A DNA stretch of 17,732 nucleotides, from positions 1 to 17,732 of the forward strand of contig CAXEND010000022.1 in the NCBI GenBank assembly GCA_963997635.1, read 5' to 3'. Of this stretch, positions 14,674 through 17,732 are shown one piece after another. A program made the translations under genes and the position numbers. How positions within the stretch are numbered: the stretch's first letter is position 1; each line of letters opens with the position of its first letter. The notes beneath the pieces are model-generated. The model had not been told where the DNA came from. It was given only the letters and a program-made list of their open reading frames with translations, and ran no database searches. This stretch comes from GCA-2728135 sp002728135 (GTDB lineage Bacteria > Pseudomonadota > Alphaproteobacteria > UBA828).

Positions 14674-16167
14674 ATGTTGATCAAATTTAATTTATTTAAA
14701 CCATTTTTTATACCTTTTATCCCCCTGTTTGCAGCTGTTTTTTTGGTGGCCTCTATGTCTGGTTGTAGTCTTAATCCTGCAACTGGTGAGAGAAGTTTCA
14801 CGGGACTTTTATCCACTGAGGATGAAAAAAGAATAGGGGCAGAAGAACATCCAAAACTTGTACAAGCTTTTGGTGGACTTTATGATGACGAAAAGATCCA
14901 AGCTTACGTTAGAAGTATTGGTAAATTAGTTCATGCAACAACAGAAATGAACGATACACCGTTTCAATTTTTTGTATTAGATAGTCCCGTCGTCAACGCC
15001 TTTGCTTTACCAGGTGGATACATCTACGTTACGAGGGGTCTTTTGGCATTAGCCAATGATGAAGCAGAACTTGCAGGTGTTTTAGCTCATGAAATTGGTC
15101 ACGTTACAGCAAGACACTCTGCACAACGTTATAGTCGTGATTTAGTTGTTAATTTGGGAACGACTATAATAGGTGCTGTTGTTGGAAGCCAACCTATTGC
15201 AGAACTAGGTAACATAGTTGGAAGTGCATATATACAAGGTTACTCAAGGGAGCAGGAACATCAGGCAGATATGCTTGGTGTTCGTTATTTAGCAAGAGCT
15301 GGATATGACCCTACGGCAATGAGTACCTTTTTAAACTCTATGAGTGCAGAGAGTTCACTGAAACATAAAATAGATGGAAAAATTGGGGAAGGTAATGAAT
15401 ATAATCTATTTTCTTCACACCCTAGGACGGCAGAAAGAATAGTTCGTTCGGCAAATGAAGCTATTAAAAATAATAGAGATGCAAGAACTCGAGATCGTAA
15501 TTTATTTTTAAATAAAATTGATGGTTTAGTTTGGGGAGATTCCTTAAAGCAGGGGTCTGTAAAGGGAAGAAGTTTTGAACATCCCTATTTACGTTTTAAT
15601 TTTGTAGCTCCCAAAGACTTTAAGTTAAAAAATACCCCTTCTGCAGTATTAGGTGATCATTTTTCAGGAGCAACATTGCGTTTTGATGGAGATTATATTC
15701 AAAATGAAAAACTTAATACACAAGACTATATGAGAATTGAGTGGCTCCCAGAAGTTAAACTTATCAAACAAGAGTCCTTAAAGATAAATGGTTTTGATGC
15801 TGCTACGGCAACTGGATTAATCAGTATTCGTGGTGATTGGGCTAATGCCCGTTTTGTTGTAATACGTTGGAAGAAAAATTATGTGTATCGATTCTTATTT
15901 GTTAATCCAGTGACTAAGCCTCCAGTCATGGACAATAATTTTCGCGATTCGGCTTTTAGTTTCCGTAAATTAAGTAATTCTGAAGCCCAATCTATTTCTT
16001 ACTTAAGAATTAAGGTTTTAAAAGTTAAGCACGGGCAAAATAAAAAGGAGTTGGCTTCCAGGATGGAAATAGAAGGAAATAAATTAGAGTGGTTCAATGT
16101 TTTGAATGGATTTAATAAAAAAACTGGAATAAAAGCTGATCAACTTGTTAAGATAATTGGCCGTTAA
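14674..16167 (+). CDS. M48-family lipoprotein metalloprotease with LysM-like C-terminal module
   Basis: The 497 residues begin with a lipoprotein signal: hydrophobic core, then lipobox S-G-C with Cys31. The protease is therefore anchored in the periplasm, probably at the outer membrane. The zinc motif HEIGH is at 139-143, with the third ligand Glu195 in SREQEHQAD at 191-199, typical of BepA/YfgC-like and Oma1-like M48 enzymes that handle misfolded outer-membrane proteins. The metalloprotease domain spans about 45-270. The remaining 230 residues form a beta-rich domain, ending in a module from about residue 446 that resembles LysM (KVLKVKHGQNKKELASRM, then NGFNKKTGIKADQLVKI), plausibly for peptidoglycan contact. 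GAGGG lies only 2 nt before the ATG at 14674, so a TTG one codon later (14677) is an alternative start. Confidence 0.9.
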   Translation: MLIKFNLFKPFFIPFIPLFAAVFLVASMSGCSLNPATGERSFTGLLSTEDEKRIGAEEHPKLVQAFGGLYDDEKIQAYVRSIGKLVHATTEMNDTPFQFFVLDSPVVNAFALPGGYIYVTRGLLALANDEAELAGVLAHEIGHVTARHSAQRYSRDLVVNLGTTIIGAVVGSQPIAELGNIVGSAYIQGYSREQEHQADMLGVRYLARAGYDPTAMSTFLNSMSAESSLKHKIDGKIGEGNEYNLFSSHPRTAERIVRSANEAIKNNRDARTRDRNLFLNKIDGLVWGDSLKQGSVKGRSFEHPYLRFNFVAPKDFKLKNTPSAVLGDHFSGATLRFDGDYIQNEKLNTQDYMRIEWLPEVKLIKQESLKINGFDAATATGLISIRGDWANARFVVIRWKKNYVYRFLFVNPVTKPPVMDNNFRDSAFSFRKLSNSEAQSISYLRIKVLKVKHGQNKKELASRMEIEGNKLEWFNVLNGFNKKTGIKADQLVKIIGR

Positions 16168-16209
16168 TATTTGATAGCTAAAACTAACTTTCCCCAAATA
16201 TTATTTTTT
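16165..16209 (+). terminator. Terminator-like hairpin after the M48 gene
   Basis: TAATATTTG (16165-16173, overlapping the M48 stop codon) and CAAATATTA (16195-16203) form a perfect 9-bp inverted repeat with a 21-nt loop. Six T residues follow (16204-16209). This is the layout of an intrinsic terminator on the plus strand. The stem has only one G-C pair and the loop is long, so it would be weak. It lies in the short gap before the convergent phosphatase-like gene. Confidence 0.35.
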
Positions 16210-17020
16210 ATGATGAGATCCAGTCTATTAGCTGGCCATTATTATCTATACAGGCAGCTATTAAAGACCCGCCTGATCCTGCACCGGAGTCTATCGTGAC
16301 TTTGTAATCTTTATCCTCAATTCCTGGATGATGGGGTGAATAGCCACGTATAACTTTTTTAAAACCACAAAATGATGAATTAATTTTTTCAAACCCATTA
16401 GTATCCCACCAAAAGGAATCTCTTTGAGCGTCAAGAGGTCTCTGGGGGTCCAACCCGCAATTTACAAATAATAATGACCCTTGATTGGTTACGGCAGCCC
16501 TTTTTAAGGAGGATAAGAATTCTCTATGTCCAGGGTGCATTGAGATTGAATCACGCAGCTTATTTGTCCACCGAGCTAAGTCTCTTGCTCCTCCCCTTGC
16601 ATTATAGAGTCCCTCATCAATTGTTCCATCATATGCTAACAAAGTAGTATTTACTCCTTGATGGCTTAACCACTCAATTATTTCAACGGGATTAATAGCT
16701 AGCTGGACCTGAAGTAGTTTATGCCACATCTCTTCTTGAGCTCCGCGAAGAAAAATAACTTTATTGGTTGTCTGGCATGTCCCATTAAGTGCTATTAAAT
16801 GACGCCTAAATGAGAGTAATTCATCGATTGTTTCCCTGACCTTTAATCCCTTACCAATAATATTTCCAAGATAAATAACTCCATCTTCAAAAGTAAGTCG
16901 TTTTAAAATTTCTTCATGCAAAGTAATTAGTGCATCAACATCTGAGTGTATTGCACTTACTGCCCAAATTCTTTTGACATTATCTAGTGTTGCAAAATGA
17001 TCAGATTCATATCTATCCAT
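16208..17020 (-). CDS. PPP-type metallophosphoesterase homologue with the metal site lost (probable pseudoenzyme)
   Basis: The 270-residue protein keeps the outline of bacterial PrpA/calcineurin-like phosphatases but has lost their catalytic residues one by one. The GDIHG motif is S-A-I-H-S (22-26), GDxxDRG is GNIIGKG (52-58), RGNHE is R-G-A-Q-E (92-96), the His before the barrel loop is Asn187 in LFVNCGLDPQRPLDAQ, and HGHT is R-G-Y-S (225-228). Only His25 remains of the metal ligands. The surrounding fold residues are well preserved (VIYLG, KVIFLRG, SLLFVNCGLD, TIDSGAGSGG), so this looks like a selected non-catalytic protein rather than decay. It starts 19 bp after the CarD stop on the same strand and is probably cotranscribed with it. 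The function is unknown; a regulatory or ligand-binding role is an inference. Confidence 0.88.
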   Translation of the reverse strand: MDRYESDHFATLDNVKRIWAVSAIHSDVDALITLHEEILKRLTFEDGVIYLGNIIGKGLKVRETIDELLSFRRHLIALNGTCQTTNKVIFLRGAQEEMWHKLLQVQLAINPVEIIEWLSHQGVNTTLLAYDGTIDEGLYNARGGARDLARWTNKLRDSISMHPGHREFLSSLKRAAVTNQGSLLFVNCGLDPQRPLDAQRDSFWWDTNGFEKINSSFCGFKKVIRGYSPHHPGIEDKDYKVTIDSGAGSGGSLIAACIDNNGQLIDWISS

Positions 17021-17039
17021 GTGGACTTTACTCAGAGGT

Positions 17040-17732
17040 TTAAGCTGCTTTTAATACTTCTTCTAGTCTCTCAGTGGCGTCCAAGGTATCAGTTTCTTCA
17101 AGAGCGGCATATTCACGAGCTAATCTTTCCATAGCGGCCTCATACATTTGTCGCTCACTATATGATTGCTCTGGTTCTTCACCTTTCCTGAATAGATCCC
17201 TTATTACTTCTGCGATTGCTACTGGATCTCCAGAATTTAATTTTGCATCATATTCTTGTGCTCTTCTACTCCACATTACTCTTCGTTGGCGTGCCTTACC
17301 TTTTAAAGTAGAAATTGCCTTCTCCATTATACTTGGTGATGATAGATGCCGCATACCTGATCCAGTTGTTTTATCAACAGGAACCCTGAGTTTCATTTTT
17401 TCTTTATCAAAGATCACTACAAACATTTTCAGTGTTTGTTCACCAACTAATTTATCTTCTATTGCTGTGACCTTACCAACTCCATGCGATGGATATACAA
17501 CATATTCACCTATTTCATAATCAAGTTTAGAAGGAATCACTTGCTTTGGTGGTTGCCTTTTAATTGTATTTAATTTCTGCTTTCTTTTCTCAGTTATTTT
17601 ATTATTAGTTTCTTTGACTCTTGTTTTTGATATTTGATCTTCTTTAAGTTTTTGTTTCTCAAACTTTGCTGAAGCCTTTTTAGCTTTTGGGGCAGTCTTT
17701 TTAGCTTTTGGGGCAGTCTTTTTAGCTTTTGG
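17040..17732 (-). CDS. carD: CarD/CdnL-family RNA polymerase-binding regulator with a lysine-rich N-terminal tail (5' end beyond the window)
   Basis: The reading frame is open to the window edge, giving 230 visible residues. The last 166 are a CarD/CdnL protein. A Tudor-like RNA-polymerase-interaction domain begins DYEIGEYVVYPSHGVGKVT and is followed by the FDKEKMKLRVPVDK strands. The C-terminal helical DNA-contact region has RQRRVMWSRRAQEYDAKL and a long acidic/helical end. By family it binds the beta subunit of RNA polymerase and stabilises open promoter complexes, notably at rRNA promoters. Upstream of the usual start, 64 more residues are in frame: three P-K-A-K-K units, then a mixed K/E/T/Q stretch, with 21 Lys and 3 Arg in total. 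A GTG at 17540 could give the short form. However, the frame stays open without a stop and has a consistent basic composition, so the tail is probably translated and could bind DNA non-specifically. Confidence 0.85.
   Translation of the reverse strand, partial: PKAKKTAPKAKKTAPKAKKASAKFEKQKLKEDQISKTRVKETNNKITEKRKQKLNTIKRQPPKQVIPSKLDYEIGEYVVYPSHGVGKVTAIEDKLVGEQTLKMFVVIFDKEKMKLRVPVDKTTGSGMRHLSSPSIMEKAISTLKGKARQRRVMWSRRAQEYDAKLNSGDPVAIAEVIRDLFRKGEEPEQSYSERQMYEAAMERLAREYAALEETDTLDATERLEEVLKAA
17676..17732 (-). repeat. 21-bp tandem repeat coding for P-K-A-K-K-T-A units
   Basis: Two full and one partial identical 21-bp units start at 17676, 17697 and 17718 and continue past the window edge. On the minus strand each encodes P-K-A-K-K-T-A in frame with the CarD reading frame. 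Because the unit is a multiple of three, changes in copy number would lengthen or shorten the basic tail without breaking the frame. Confidence 0.85.

Noticed and set aside
16208..17020. Calling this gene an active serine/threonine phosphatase
   Set aside because: All but one of the metal-binding residues are replaced, so an active enzyme of this mechanism is unlikely.
17074..17520. A 148-codon plus-strand open frame opposite carD
   Set aside because: It is antisense to a clear CarD domain, its Ser-rich translation looks like a reversed coding shadow, and it has no domain signature.

Overview
This is an AT-rich bacterial chromosome segment. It most likely comes from an uncultured, probably marine, alphaproteobacterium. 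I infer this from the company of genes rather than from any marker: a CarD/CdnL-type regulator, a PagL-type outer-membrane protein (so Gram-negative), a lipoprotein M48 protease with a LysM-like tail, a glutamate-synthase-like operon of the GlxBCD/MgsABC kind, short intergenic gaps and AT-rich codon use. I see no insertion sequence, integrase, phage gene or CRISPR array.

Layout. A small lipoprotein gene (171-686, +) faces a three-gene minus-strand operon (6140 to 743). That operon encodes a class II glutamine amidotransferase, a fused GXGXG plus FMN/[3Fe-4S] glutamate synthase subunit, and a large GltD-like flavoprotein carrying an extra, degenerate glutamate-synthase domain. Next on the minus strand come a metallo-beta-lactamase-fold hydrolase and two half-size YeeE/YedE sulfur-transport proteins (8390 to 6435). 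Divergent from these are a form II CoxL-like molybdenum hydroxylase large subunit and a 2-keto-4-pentenoate hydratase-like enzyme (8609-11701, +). No small or medium molybdenum-hydroxylase subunit is present. The hydratase and a convergent periplasmic TPR protein share a TTAA stop. Then follow a secreted staphylococcal-type nuclease, a CPBP-family membrane protein, tRNA-Arg(CCT), a PagL-like lipid A deacylase, an M48 lipoprotein protease, a PPP-family phosphatase homologue that has lost almost all metal ligands, and a CarD protein whose 5' end runs off the window.

How they fit together. The three minus-strand glutamate-synthase-like genes form one enzyme in outline. The amidotransferase frees ammonia from glutamine (or handles a related amine), the GXGXG/FMN subunit makes the amino acid, and the GltD-like subunit feeds electrons from NAD(P)H. 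The PagL-like enzyme, the M48 protease and the TPR protein are envelope functions. carD and the pseudo-phosphatase are 19 bp apart and probably cotranscribed.

The most unusual items are the inactivated phosphatase homologue next to carD, the histone-H1-like lysine-rich tail on CarD, and the second, [3Fe-4S]-less glutamate-synthase domain fused to the GltD-like subunit. A hairpin plus T-run in the amidotransferase leader and an orphan molybdenum hydroxylase subunit also deserve attention. No single gene cluster here is clearly a new system.
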